Source of the DNA: Dehalococcoidia bacterium | GTDB taxonomy: Bacteria; Chloroflexota; Dehalococcoidia; SM23-28-2; RBG-16-64-32 | Direction: 5' to 3' | NCBI GenBank assembly: GCA_030690405.1 | Contig: JAUYGU010000155.1 | Span: 1 to 28,736 of the forward strand | Length of the DNA stretch: 28,736 bases | In this document: piece after piece, positions 7,756-14,991 of the stretch | How positions within the stretch are numbered: position 1 is the first letter of the stretch | How the letters are laid out: every line of letters begins with the position of its first letter | Translations under genes and position numbers: made by a program | Notes under the pieces: generated by a model | Databases searched by the model: none | Told to the model about the DNA's origin: nothing | The model's input: the letters and a program-made list of their open reading frames with translations, nothing else

Positions 7756-7757
7756 GC

Positions 7758-8429
7758 GTGGAGCTTTCGATAGACACGGCGTCCGAGATGGCGTCGCTCG
7801 CGCTGTCGCGGGAGGGCGTGCTGCAGGCGGAGATCACCTGGCGCTGCCGCCGCAACCACACCGTGGAGCTACTGCCGACGATCGAGCGGCTGCTCGCGCA
7901 GGCGGGGACGTCGAAGGCGGAGCTGACGGCGCTGTTCGTCTGCACCGGCCCGGGGATGTACACCGGCCTGCGGGTGGGGGTGAGCACGGCGCAGGGGCTG
8001 GCCTACGCGCTGAAGCTGCCGGTGGCGGGCGTCGGCCGGCTGGAGCTGGACGCCTACCAGCACGCCGCTTTCCCCGGCCGGATCGTCGCCGTGCACCGGG
8101 CCGGCCGCGGCGAGCTGGCCTGGGCGGCCTACCGCTCGCGACCCTGGCGGGAGGTGACCGCGCCCCGGCTCGACTGGCCGGCCGACGTCGTGCGCAAGGC
8201 GCGAGGGGCCGCGCTGTTCTGCGGCGAGGTGGACGATGAGCTGGCGGCGACGGTCGCGGAGGCGTCCGGCGGAAGGGGGGTGGTCGCATCGCCGGCGGCG
8301 TCGGTGCGCCGGGCCGCCCTCCTGGCGGAGCTCGGCTGGCGGCGGCTGGCCGCCGGCGAGGGCCGGGGGCCGGAGGCGCTACGGGTCGTCTACCTGCGGC
8401 CGCCGGCCATCGTTCCGCAGACGCGCTAG
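7758..8429 (+). CDS. tsaB: tRNA threonylcarbamoyladenosine biosynthesis protein TsaB
   Basis: TsaB is the non-catalytic ASKHA-fold partner that binds TsaD and TsaE in synthesis of the t6A37 tRNA modification. The 223-residue protein begins ELSIDTASEMASLAL, matching the family's DTS motif, and carries CTGPGMYTGLRVGVSTAQGL (about residues 56-75), the TsaB/TsaD signature. The C-terminal half is divergent, as is usual in TsaB. The start is GTG 7758, two nt after the stop of the HEPN partner, so translation probably depends on coupling to that gene or, ancestrally, to tsaE. The gene returns to the GC-rich composition of the surroundings, consistent with the HEPN pair being an insertion upstream of it. 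Confidence 0.9.
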   Translation: MELSIDTASEMASLALSREGVLQAEITWRCRRNHTVELLPTIERLLAQAGTSKAELTALFVCTGPGMYTGLRVGVSTAQGLAYALKLPVAGVGRLELDAYQHAAFPGRIVAVHRAGRGELAWAAYRSRPWREVTAPRLDWPADVVRKARGAALFCGEVDDELAATVAEASGGRGVVASPAASVRRAALLAELGWRRLAAGEGRGPEALRVVYLRPPAIVPQTR

Positions 8430-8448
8430 CCTGTAGCGCCGCCGATGC

Positions 8449-8454
8449 TACAAT
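8449..8454 (+). promoter_or_regulatory. -10 box of ndk
   Basis: TACAAT lies nine nt before the GTG at 8464 in the short tsaB-ndk gap, with no Shine-Dalgarno sequence between. A leaderless or near-leaderless ndk mRNA is predicted. Confidence 0.5.
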
Positions 8455-8463
8455 GAGCGCGAC

Positions 8464-8922
8464 GTGGAACGCACCCTTGTCCTGATCAAGCCGGACGCGA
8501 TGCAACGCGGCCTCGCCGGCGAGATACTGTCGCGGCTGGAGGGCCGGGGGCTTCGAATGATCGCCCTGCGGCTGTTCCAGATGGAGGAGGGGGTGGCCCG
8601 CCGCCACTACGCCGAGCACGAAGGCAAGCCGTTCTACGAGAAGCTCATCTCCTACATCGCCGCCTGCCCCATCATCGCCGCCGTGTTTGAGGGGACGAAC
8701 GCCGTGGAGACGGTTCGGAAGACGATGGGCGCCACCAACCCCGCCGCCGCCGAACCAGGCACCATCCGCGGCGACCTTGGCCTGGAGACGGGCCGCAACC
8801 TGATTCACGGCTCGGATTCCCTGGAGTCCGCGAAGCGGGAGGTCGCTCTCTTCTTCCGCGAAGACGAGCTGTGCCCGTACCCGCGCGACGTGGACCGCTG
8901 GCTGTTCGAAGCCGCCGACTGA
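8464..8922 (+). CDS. ndk: Nucleoside diphosphate kinase
   Basis: Ndk transfers the terminal phosphate of ATP to nucleoside diphosphates through a phospho-His intermediate and balances the NTP/dNTP pools. The 152-residue protein starts ERTLVLIKPDAMQRGLAGEI, contains TNAVETVRKTMGATNP, and has the active-site His115 in NLIHGSDSLESA. Length matches the family, with a short C-terminal extension. The start is GTG 8464, placed just after a TACAAT box. It is followed 18 nt downstream by the Lon-like protease gene. All catalytic residues are visible and the assignment is secure. Confidence 0.97.
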   Translation: MERTLVLIKPDAMQRGLAGEILSRLEGRGLRMIALRLFQMEEGVARRHYAEHEGKPFYEKLISYIAACPIIAAVFEGTNAVETVRKTMGATNPAAAEPGTIRGDLGLETGRNLIHGSDSLESAKREVALFFREDELCPYPRDVDRWLFEAAD

Positions 8923-8940
8923 GGCCGCGAGAGAGTCCCT

Positions 8941-11403
8941 GTGCCGGAACCCGAGAAGCTGAGCGTCCCCCCCGAGGAGCTCCGCCTGGCGCACGACCCC
9001 GCCACATTCACCTTCGAATGCACCGATGAGCTGACGCCGCTATCGGAGTTCGTGGGGCAGGAGCGGGCGGTGCGCTCGCTCCAGTTCGGGCTGGGGCTGG
9101 CGAAGCCGGGCTACAACATCTTCGTGACGGGCCTGACCGGCACCGGCAAGGCGACGGCGATACTGGAGTACATCCAGAGGACGGTGGAGCAGCGCCGCCA
9201 GGCCGGCGAGCTGGCGTTGCCGGCCGACTGGTGCTACGTCTACAACTTCGACGACCCGGATCAGCCGAACGCCCTCCGGCTGGCGCCGGGCGTCGGCAGG
9301 AGGCTGCGCGACCAGCTGGAGGAGCTGCTCGGAGCCGTCCGCAGCAGCGTGAGCCGCGCCTTCGCCAGCGAGGACTACGAGCACCGCCGCCACGACATCC
9401 TGGAGGGGGGCCAGCAGGAGGCGCAGCGCGTGATGGAGCACGCGCAGAAGGAGGCAGAGAAGGGCGGCTTCCTGCTCCGCTTCTCGCCGGTGGGGGTAGC
9501 GGTGATGCCTCTGGTTGAGGGGAAGCCGATAACGGCGGAGCAGTTCGCCGCCCTTGACGCCGCGCAGCAGGCCGAGATAGAGGGCCGCCAGCAGCGGATC
9601 ATGGAGGCGGTGGCGGAGGCGGGGGAGAGCCTGCGGGCGATCGAAAAGGACGCGGCCCAGCGGCTGCGCCAGCTCGACCGCCAGGTGGGAGAGACGGCAG
9701 TGACCGGCCTGTTCGACTCGGTGATCGAGCAGAACGTCGGCCACGAGGAGGTGGGGGAGTTCCTGGAGCACCTGCGGGAGTTCACGCTGGGCAACGTCGA
9801 GATGTTTCGGGAGCGCAATGGGGCGCCGAGCGCGGCGCTCGCTCTGGCCGCGACTTCGCAGCCGGACCCGTTCCTGGCGTTCCGCTGCAACGTGTTCGTG
9901 GACAACTTGCAGGCCGCTGGCCCGCCCATCATCGTGGAGCCGAACCCGACGTGGGCGAACCTGTTCGGCAGGATCGAACGCCGCGCCTACCTGGGCACCT
10001 ACGTCAGCGACCACACGATGCTGAAACCGGGCGCCGTCCAGCGAGCGAACGGCGGCTACATCATCCTCAACCTGGTGGACGTGATCACCAAGGCCGGCGC
10101 CTGGGACGGCCTCAAGCGGCTCATCCGGACGAAGGAGGTCCGCCTGGAGGACCCGATGGAGCAGTACGGCCTGCTCTCGCCCCAGGCGCTGCGGCCGGAG
10201 GCGATCCCGGTGGACCTGAAGCTGGTCGTCACCGGGGAACCGCTGGCCTACTTCCTGCTCTCCACGTACGACGAGGAGTTCTGGGAGATGTTCAAGGTCA
10301 AGGCGGACTTCGACGTGCAGATACCGCGGACGCTGGAGAACGCCGTGGCCTACGCCGGCTTTATCTGCGCCGCCTGCGAGCGCGAGAAGCTCCGCCACTT
10401 CGACCGCACGGCCGTGGCGAAGGTTATCGAGCACAGCAGCCGCGTGGTGGGCGACCAGGAGAAGCTATCGGCGCGGTTCGGGCAGATGCGCGATCTGATC
10501 GTGGAGGCGGACTACTGGGCGGCGCAGGCGGGCAGCGCCATCGTGCGCGGCCAGGACGTAGAGCGCGCCATCGGCGAGAAGGTGTACCGGCTGAATCTGG
10601 TTGAGGAGCGCATCCGCGAGATGATCACGCGCGGCGTGATCATGGTGGACGTGAAGGGCTCCGTGGTGGGGCAGGTGAACGGCCTCGTGGTGCTCGAATT
10701 CGGCGAGTTCAGCTTTGGGCGGCCTTCGCGGATCACGGCTCGCAGTTACATGGGGCAGAAGGGCGTGGCGAGCATCGACCGCGAGTCTCAGCTGACGGGC
10801 CACATCCACGACAAAGGGGTGCTCATCCTGACCGGCTACCTGGGCTGGAGGTACGCTCAGGACAAGCCGCTCTCCCTCTCCGCCTCCATCTCCTTCGAGC
10901 AGGCGTACGAGCCGGTTGAGGGCGATAGCGCCTCGCTGGCGGAGCTGTGCGCCGTCCTCTCCAGCCTGGCCGGCGCGCCGATACGGCAGGACCTAGCGAT
11001 CACCGGCTCCGTGAACCAGAAAGGCGAGGTCCAGCCGATCGGCGGCGTGAACCAGAAGATCGAGGGGTTCCACGACGTCTGCCGGGCGATCGGCTTCGGC
11101 GGCCAGCAGGGCGTGATCATCCCCGGCCGCAACCGGCGCAACCTGATGTTGCGCGACGACGTGATCGAGTCCGTGCGAGCGGGCCGTTTCCACATCTACG
11201 CCGTGGACAGCGTGGACGAGGCGATGGAGCTGCTGACGGGGCTACCCGCCGGCGAGCGACAGCCGGACGGCACCTACCCGGAGGGCAGCGTCAACGCACT
11301 GGTGGACGCCCGCCTGCGGGAGATGGGCGAGGCGATGCGCCAGTTCGGGCGCAAGCCGAAGGCTGAGGGCGAGAAGGAGAACGAGAACGAGCAGGGGGAC
11401 TAG
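8941..11403 (+). CDS. Lon-like (LonB-type) ATP-dependent protease
   Basis: An 820-residue protein of the Lon-like protease family with an AAA_32-type ATPase, related to bacterial YcbZ/LonB and distinct from the classical Lon at the left edge. The Walker A motif is GLTGTGKATAI with Lys70. A long Glu/Gln-rich coiled-coil insertion spans about residues 115-290, after which the ATPase core resumes with GGYIILNLVDVI and KLVVTGEPLAYFLL. The C-terminal Lon protease domain has the Ser of EGDSASLAELCAVLSS (Ser663) and the Lys of PIGGVNQKIEGF (Lys706). The tail is Lys/Glu-rich. The start is GTG 8941; the upstream GAGAGAG is only a weak ribosome-binding site, so co-translation with ndk is likely. Substrates are unknown. 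Confidence 0.93.
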   Translation: MPEPEKLSVPPEELRLAHDPATFTFECTDELTPLSEFVGQERAVRSLQFGLGLAKPGYNIFVTGLTGTGKATAILEYIQRTVEQRRQAGELALPADWCYVYNFDDPDQPNALRLAPGVGRRLRDQLEELLGAVRSSVSRAFASEDYEHRRHDILEGGQQEAQRVMEHAQKEAEKGGFLLRFSPVGVAVMPLVEGKPITAEQFAALDAAQQAEIEGRQQRIMEAVAEAGESLRAIEKDAAQRLRQLDRQVGETAVTGLFDSVIEQNVGHEEVGEFLEHLREFTLGNVEMFRERNGAPSAALALAATSQPDPFLAFRCNVFVDNLQAAGPPIIVEPNPTWANLFGRIERRAYLGTYVSDHTMLKPGAVQRANGGYIILNLVDVITKAGAWDGLKRLIRTKEVRLEDPMEQYGLLSPQALRPEAIPVDLKLVVTGEPLAYFLLSTYDEEFWEMFKVKADFDVQIPRTLENAVAYAGFICAACEREKLRHFDRTAVAKVIEHSSRVVGDQEKLSARFGQMRDLIVEADYWAAQAGSAIVRGQDVERAIGEKVYRLNLVEERIREMITRGVIMVDVKGSVVGQVNGLVVLEFGEFSFGRPSRITARSYMGQKGVASIDRESQLTGHIHDKGVLILTGYLGWRYAQDKPLSLSASISFEQAYEPVEGDSASLAELCAVLSSLAGAPIRQDLAITGSVNQKGEVQPIGGVNQKIEGFHDVCRAIGFGGQQGVIIPGRNRRNLMLRDDVIESVRAGRFHIYAVDSVDEAMELLTGLPAGERQPDGTYPEGSVNALVDARLREMGEAMRQFGRKPKAEGEKENENEQGD

Positions 11404-11426
11404 GGGCGGATGGCCATTTGCCCCTA
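11401..11426. terminator. Inverted repeat carrying the stop codons of lonB-like and rsfS
   Basis: TAGGGGC (11401-11407) and GCCCCTA (11420-11426) form a perfect 7-bp inverted repeat with a 12-nt loop. Its two ends are the stop codons of the two convergent genes. It lacks a T-tract but is well placed for bidirectional termination. Confidence 0.4.
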
Positions 11427-11768
11427 CTGCACCCGGAGGACGGGCTTGGCGTCGTGCCAGAGCCCTTCCAGGTCATAGTGGTCGCGCTCCTCGCGGCCGA
11501 ACAGGTGGACGATGACGTCGCCGTAGTCCAGGAGCACCCAGCCGGAGCCGGCTTTGCCCTCGCGGCCCATCGGCTTCACGCCGTCGCCTGAGAGCCCCTC
11601 GTTTACCGTCTCCAGCATCGCCTCCAGTTGACGGTCCGTCTGGCCGCTGGCGATCACAAAATAATCGGCGAAGGACGCCACCTTGCTGATGTCCAGCAGC
11701 AGCACGTCCTCCGCCTGCTTCTCCGCCAGGAGATCTACGATTTTTCGGGCCAGAACTCCCGCTTCCAG
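11424..11768 (-). CDS. rsfS: Ribosomal silencing factor RsfS, apparent CTG start
   Basis: RsfS binds ribosomal protein uL14 and blocks subunit joining, slowing translation in starvation. The core is clear: LLLDISKVASFADYFVIASG, then SGWVLLDYGDVIVHLF and HYDLEGLW. The first standard start in frame (GTG 11705) would give 93 residues and remove the conserved first helix. The open frame upstream encodes LARKIVDLLAEKQAEDV, which fits RsfS. Between the in-frame TAA and GTG 11705 there is no ATG, GTG or TTG. A CTG at 11768-11766 has GAGGAGG just before it (AGGAGG at minus-strand 11778-11773, 4-nt gap) and gives 114 residues, the usual RsfS length. I therefore call CTG the start. It diverges from mnmA. 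Confidence 0.85.
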   Translation of the reverse strand: MEAGVLARKIVDLLAEKQAEDVLLLDISKVASFADYFVIASGQTDRQLEAMLETVNEGLSGDGVKPMGREGKAGSGWVLLDYGDVIVHLFGREERDHYDLEGLWHDAKPVLRVQ

Positions 11769-11805
11769 GTGTCCTCCTCGGCACGCCTTTCTGGCTGTGG
11801 AAAGG

Positions 11806-11812
11806 TATTATA
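11806..11812. promoter_or_regulatory. Shared, overlapping -10 boxes of rsfS (minus) and mnmA (plus)
   Basis: The heptamer TATTATA reads TATAAT on the minus strand (11812-11807), about 38 nt before the rsfS CTG, and TATTAT on the plus strand (11806-11811), 14 nt before the mnmA ATG. The two polymerases would melt the same bases, so the promoters should be mutually exclusive. No good -35 was seen for either. Confidence 0.5.
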
Positions 11813-11825
11813 GCATGTAAGCGAT

Positions 11826-12908
11826 ATGCTCAACTCTCGCGTGGTCGTAGCTATGTCCGGGGGCGTGGACTCCTCCGTCGCCGCCGCCCTGCTCCTGGAG
11901 CAGGGGTATGACGTCGTCGGCGTCACCATGCGGCTGTGGACGGAGGAGGACCCGGAGGCGCCGCGTCACCACCGCAACTGCTGCTCTGTGGAGGACACGG
12001 ACGACGCCCGCGCCGCCTGCGACCGGCTGGGCGTGCCGCACTACGTGCTGAACTTCGAGCGGGAGTTCGCCGCCGGCGTCGTTGATAGCTTTGTGCGGGA
12101 GTACGCGCGCGGGCGCACGCCAAACCCCTGCCTGGCCTGCAACGACCGCGTGAAGTTCCGGCCGCTGCTGGAGCACGCGCTGGCCCTGGACGCCGACTAC
12201 CTGGCGACCGGCCACTACGTGCGCCTGCGTAAGAACGGGCACGGATTCGAGATGTGGCGCGCCGCCGACCCCGCGAAGGACCAGTCGTACGTGCTGTACA
12301 CCCTCGGCCAGCAGGAGCTCTCCCGGACCCTGTTCCCGGTGGGCGAGCACGCCAAGCGGGAGGTTCGTGCCATCGCCCGGCGCCACGGCCTGCCGAACGC
12401 CGACAAGCCGGACTCCGCCGATATCTGCTTCATCCCCGGCGGCGACTATCGCACTTTCGTGGCGGAGCGGGTGGAGAGCCGGGCGGGGGAGATCGTGGAC
12501 ACGGCCGGTAACCGGGTCGGGGAGCACGCCGGGATCGTGAACTACACCGTGGGCCAGCGCCGTGGCCTGCCGGTCCGCCTCAGGCGGAGCGGCGAGCCGC
12601 TGTTCGTCATCGGCGTGGACGCGGAGGCGAACGCGGTGGTTGTGGGCCCGCGGGAGGAGCTGATGGCGCCGGGGCTGATCGCCGAGGAGCTATCGTTCGT
12701 CTCCGGCGAGACGGCGGAGGGGCGGTTCCGGGCGGCGGCGCGCATCCGCTACCGGAGCGAGCCGGCGCCGGCGACGGTGACGGTGAGCGGGGGCACGGCG
12801 GAGGTGCGGTTCGATACGCCGCAGCGGGCGGTGACGCCCGGTCAGGCGGTGGTGTTCTACGACGGGGAGCTTCTGCTGGGTGGCGGTACGATCGTGCGGC
12901 GCATCTGA
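11826..12908 (+). CDS. mnmA: tRNA-specific 2-thiouridylase MnmA
   Basis: MnmA thiolates U34 of tRNA-Lys, -Glu and -Gln, using ATP to adenylate the uridine and a persulfide as sulfur donor. The 360-residue protein has the PP-loop AMSGGVDSSVAAALL near the N-terminus, nucleophile Cys102 in RTPNPCLACN, ATGHYVRLR, and persulfide Cys201 in SADICFIPGGDYRTF. The central NYTVGQRRGLPV motif and C-terminal beta-barrel complete the family architecture. Both catalytic cysteines sit at the positions expected from characterised MnmA. The start is ATG 11826, 14 nt after a -10 box, so the leader is very short. It diverges from rsfS, pairing two translation-related genes around one promoter core. Confidence 0.97.
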   Translation: MLNSRVVVAMSGGVDSSVAAALLLEQGYDVVGVTMRLWTEEDPEAPRHHRNCCSVEDTDDARAACDRLGVPHYVLNFEREFAAGVVDSFVREYARGRTPNPCLACNDRVKFRPLLEHALALDADYLATGHYVRLRKNGHGFEMWRAADPAKDQSYVLYTLGQQELSRTLFPVGEHAKREVRAIARRHGLPNADKPDSADICFIPGGDYRTFVAERVESRAGEIVDTAGNRVGEHAGIVNYTVGQRRGLPVRLRRSGEPLFVIGVDAEANAVVVGPREELMAPGLIAEELSFVSGETAEGRFRAAARIRYRSEPAPATVTVSGGTAEVRFDTPQRAVTPGQAVVFYDGELLLGGGTIVRRI

Positions 12909-12958
12909 CGCCGCCCGCGGCTTCGGACCCGCAATCTGGCGCTCGCGCGTCCGCGTGC

Positions 12959-12964
12959 TATAAT
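12959..12964 (+). promoter_or_regulatory. -10 box for the two small membrane-protein genes
   Basis: TATAAT at 12959-12964, with a weak CTGGCG at 12936-12941 as -35 at 17-nt spacing. The predicted leader of about 50 nt contains GGAGG (13008-13012) nine nt before the ATG at 13022, so this transcript has a conventional leader. Confidence 0.6.
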
Positions 12965-13021
12965 GGGCCGCGTCTCCGCCCCGGGCGGGACCGCCCCAAC
13001 CCCACACGGAGGTAGCGCATC

Positions 13022-13351
13022 ATGGGAATCGATACCCTCCAGGACTTTCGCGACGTCACGATAATCAGCTTCACCATCGCGGGGACGGTGCTCTTCCTGA
13101 TCGCTATCATCCTCGCAATCGTCATCGGCGCCCTCAGCGTGGCGACCCTTCGCAAGGTCAAGAGCGTCGTGGGCGAAAACGTTCAGCCGACGCTGGAGAA
13201 CGTCCGCGAGACAACGGAGAACGTGCGCGGCACCGTCGCCTTCATCTCGGACTACGCGGTGACGCCGGTGGTGCGCACGTACGGGATCTTCGCCGGGGCC
13301 AGACGGTTCGTTGTGGTGGTGAGCCGGTTCACCCGCCGCGCCGGCGGCTAA
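13022..13351 (+). CDS. Small single-pass membrane protein, DUF948-like
   Basis: A 109-residue protein with one strongly hydrophobic segment at about residues 14-41 (containing AGTVLFLIAIILAIVIGALS) followed by a heptad-like amphipathic helix (VGENVQPTLENVRETTENVR) and a basic C-terminus. This resembles DUF948-type small envelope proteins of unknown function, but the match is from general shape rather than a diagnostic motif. ATG 13022 has a good ribosome-binding site, GGAGG at nine nt. The next gene starts 12 nt downstream, so the two are co-transcribed and probably work at the same membrane. Confidence 0.75.
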   Translation: MGIDTLQDFRDVTIISFTIAGTVLFLIAIILAIVIGALSVATLRKVKSVVGENVQPTLENVRETTENVRGTVAFISDYAVTPVVRTYGIFAGARRFVVVVSRFTRRAGG

Positions 13352-13363
13352 CGGAGGAGCTCA

Positions 13364-13654
13364 ATGCGATTCATCATCGGCCTGCTGCTGGGCTTGGGTG
13401 TCGGCTTCGTCGGCGCGCTGCTGCTGGCGCCGGAGAAGCGCGAGCGGCAAGAGGGCGCGTCGCCGGGCGAAGAGCCCGTCGGCGAGGAGGGGTTCGGGGA
13501 GAACCACGACACGCTGGCCGGGCTGCGCCGGACGATGCGGGGGCTGCAGGAGCAGCTTCAGGGGGCGTGGGAGGAGGCGCGGGAGGCCGCGCGGGAGGCG
13601 GAGGAGGAGATGCGGGCGCGCTACCAGCGCACGGTCCCGAAGAAGGGGCGGTAG
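13364..13654 (+). CDS. YtxH-like small membrane-anchored coiled-coil protein
   Basis: A 96-residue protein with an N-terminal Gly/Leu-rich membrane helix (FIIGLLLGLGVGFVGALLLA, residues 3-22) immediately followed by PEKRERQ, the pattern of YtxH-family proteins (general-stress proteins in Bacillus, role unknown). Residues 50-90 are an Arg/Glu/Ala-rich coiled coil (QEQLQGAWEEAREAAREAEE) ending in a basic tail. Its start has a strong GGAGGAG ribosome-binding site at 13353-13359. It is the second gene of a pair with the upstream small membrane protein. The family call rests on topology and the hinge sequence. Confidence 0.75.
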   Translation: MRFIIGLLLGLGVGFVGALLLAPEKRERQEGASPGEEPVGEEGFGENHDTLAGLRRTMRGLQEQLQGAWEEAREAAREAEEEMRARYQRTVPKKGR

Positions 13655-13694
13655 CGGGGCCTGGCACCCACTGAAGTCCACCCCCGGCCTCTGC

Positions 13695-13700
13695 TAAACT
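13695..13700 (+). promoter_or_regulatory. Possible -10 box for the tRNA-Ser genes
   Basis: TAAACT lies six nt before the mature 5' end of the first tRNA-Ser. It matches the -10 consensus at most key positions, but no -35 is visible and the call is tentative. Confidence 0.3.
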
Positions 13701-13706
13701 GAGACT

Positions 13707-13798
13707 GGAGGGGTGGCCGAGCGGTTTAAGGCGGCGGTCTCGAAAACCGTTGTACGTCTTTGGGCGTACCGTGGGTTCGAATCCCACCCCCTCCGCCA
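13707..13798 (+). tRNA. tRNA-Ser, anticodon CGA
   Basis: A 92-nt class II tRNA that folds fully: acceptor GGAGGGG/CCCCTCC, anticodon arm GCGGT-CTCGAAA-ACCGT with anticodon CGA at 13741-13743, a long variable arm GTACG/CGTAC typical of tRNA-Ser, T-arm GTGGG-TTCGAAT-CCCAC, discriminator G and an encoded CCA (13796-13798). It reads UCG codons. Confidence 0.97.
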
Positions 13799-13803
13799 GG
13801 AAT

Positions 13804-13864
13804 CAGAACCAAGGACCGCGAACCCAGAACCTACTGGTTTGCGGGTTGCTGGTTCTCGGTTCTG
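13804..13864. repeat. Long imperfect hairpin between the two tRNA-Ser genes
   Basis: The spacer between the tRNAs starts with CAGAACC (13804-13810) and ends with GGTTCTG (13858-13864). The sequence between is rich in AACC on the left and GGTT on the right, so it can fold into one long imperfect stem around TACT. A related AACCAGCAA-type stretch occurs at 26569-26600. It could be a processing signal or a dispersed repeat. Confidence 0.35.
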
Positions 13865-13879
13865 CGAAGCGCTCACCGC

Positions 13880-13967
13880 GGAGGGGTGCCAGAGTGGTCG
13901 ATCGGGCACGCCTGGAGAGCGTGTGTACCTTCGGGTACCGTGGGTTCGAATCCCACCCCCTCCGCCA
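13880..13967 (+). tRNA. tRNA-Ser, anticodon GGA
   Basis: An 88-nt class II tRNA: acceptor GGAGGGG/CCCCTCC, anticodon arm CACGC-CTGGAGA-GCGTG with anticodon GGA at 13914-13916, variable arm GTACC-TTCG-GGTAC, T-arm identical to the preceding tRNA-Ser, and an encoded CCA (13965-13967). It reads UCC and UCU. From the variable arm to the 3' end it shares a 34-nt identical stretch with the first tRNA. Confidence 0.97.
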
Positions 13968-14021
13968 GTCTCCTCTCCGCTGGCCGTCCCCTTGTTCCAT
14001 TGCTTCAATGCTCCTGCGAGC

Positions 14022-14960
14022 TTATAGCAGCGGCGGCTGGTTGCCGGAGGCGGGTGCGGGCGGCGCGGCGCCCAGGAGGCCGGCGAGCTGGCGGGCGTTG
14101 CGCACGGCGAAGTCGTTGCGGCAGTTGTTCATCAGCACGTGCACCTCGCGGGCGCCTTCGGCCAGGCGACGGACGCGGGGGAGCCACTCCTCCAGCTCCT
14201 CCTCCCGGTACAGGTAGTCGAAGCGCTCGGCGGCGCCGATCCCCTTCTTCTCCCACGTCTCGTAGTTGCGGCCGTGCATGCGGACTAGGGCCACCGCGGC
14301 GGTGGCGGCGACGACGGGCGGCACGCTGGAGCGGAACCCCTGCGGCTCGTCCACGCAGACGAAGGGGATAGCGTTATCGGCCAGCAGCTTGAGGGTGCGC
14401 TCCTGGTTGCGCTCCGAGAGCCAGCGGTCGTTGCGGAACTCGACGGCGATCGTGTACTGGCCCAGGCGCTCCTTCGCCTCAAGGATGTAGTCGGCGGAGT
14501 CGCGGCCGGGGAGGAACCAGGGCGGGAACTGGAAGAGGACGGTGCCCAGCTTACCGGCGCTGTCCAGGGGCAGGAGGGCGGAGTTGAAGCGCGCCCACAG
14601 CTCGTCGCGGAGGTCCGGCGGGGCGTCGCGGTAGTGGAGGTTGCGCTTCTCCTGGAGGGCGGACGGCAGCGCCTCGCGCAGGTCCTTTGGCAGCGAGCGC
14701 AGGGCCGCCGGGTGGTGGGTGAACAGCGCGTACGACTTGATGTCAAACAGGAAGTCGTCCGGGGTGCGCTCCACCCAGAGGGCGGCGTTGCGCTCCGAGG
14801 GGAGGCCGTAGTAGGTGGCGTCCACCTCCACTATCGGGAACTGCTCCGCGTAGAAGCGGAGGCGGTCCTCTGGCGTCTTCGCCGTCGCCGGGTACCAGCC
14901 GCTATCGACGAGGGTCTTGTCGGCCCAGGAGCAGGTGCCGACGAGGATGCGGGCGGTCAC
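14022..14960 (-). CDS. DUF72 (YecE-like) family protein
   Basis: A 312-residue TIM-barrel protein of the DUF72/YecE family, widespread in bacteria and of unknown biochemical function. The diagnostic start ILVGTCSWADKTLVDSGWYP is present, followed by FPIVEVDATYYGLP, then GTVLFQFPPWF, TIAVEFRNDRWLSE, and the C-terminal VHVLMNNCRNDFAVRNARQL. GTG 14960 is preferred over the in-frame ATG ten codons upstream because the family begins at this residue and a GATAAT box lies six nt before it, which would make the upstream codons untranscribed. It ends convergent with the tRNA-Ser genes and its promoter backs onto the yceI 3' end. Confidence 0.92.
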   Translation of the reverse strand: MTARILVGTCSWADKTLVDSGWYPATAKTPEDRLRFYAEQFPIVEVDATYYGLPSERNAALWVERTPDDFLFDIKSYALFTHHPAALRSLPKDLREALPSALQEKRNLHYRDAPPDLRDELWARFNSALLPLDSAGKLGTVLFQFPPWFLPGRDSADYILEAKERLGQYTIAVEFRNDRWLSERNQERTLKLLADNAIPFVCVDEPQGFRSSVPPVVAATAAVALVRMHGRNYETWEKKGIGAAERFDYLYREEELEEWLPRVRRLAEGAREVHVLMNNCRNDFAVRNARQLAGLLGAAPPAPASGNQPPLL

Positions 14961-14966
14961 GCTCCG

Positions 14967-14972
14967 ATTATC
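14967..14972 (-). promoter_or_regulatory. -10 box of the DUF72 gene
   Basis: GATAAT on the minus strand sits exactly six nt before GTG 14960, the same spacing as at thiL and the hxlR-type gene. It predicts a leaderless mRNA and fixes the start codon. Confidence 0.55.
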
Positions 14973-14991
14973 GCACGGGGCGGGGCTCACC

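Noticed and set aside
7834..8994. Minus-strand frame of 386 codons across tsaB and ndk
   Set aside because: Pro/Arg-rich shadow of two well-supported genes on the other strand.
9040..10434. Long minus-strand frame of 464 codons
   Set aside because: Antisense shadow of the Lon-like protease gene; biased composition, no motif, no ribosome-binding site.
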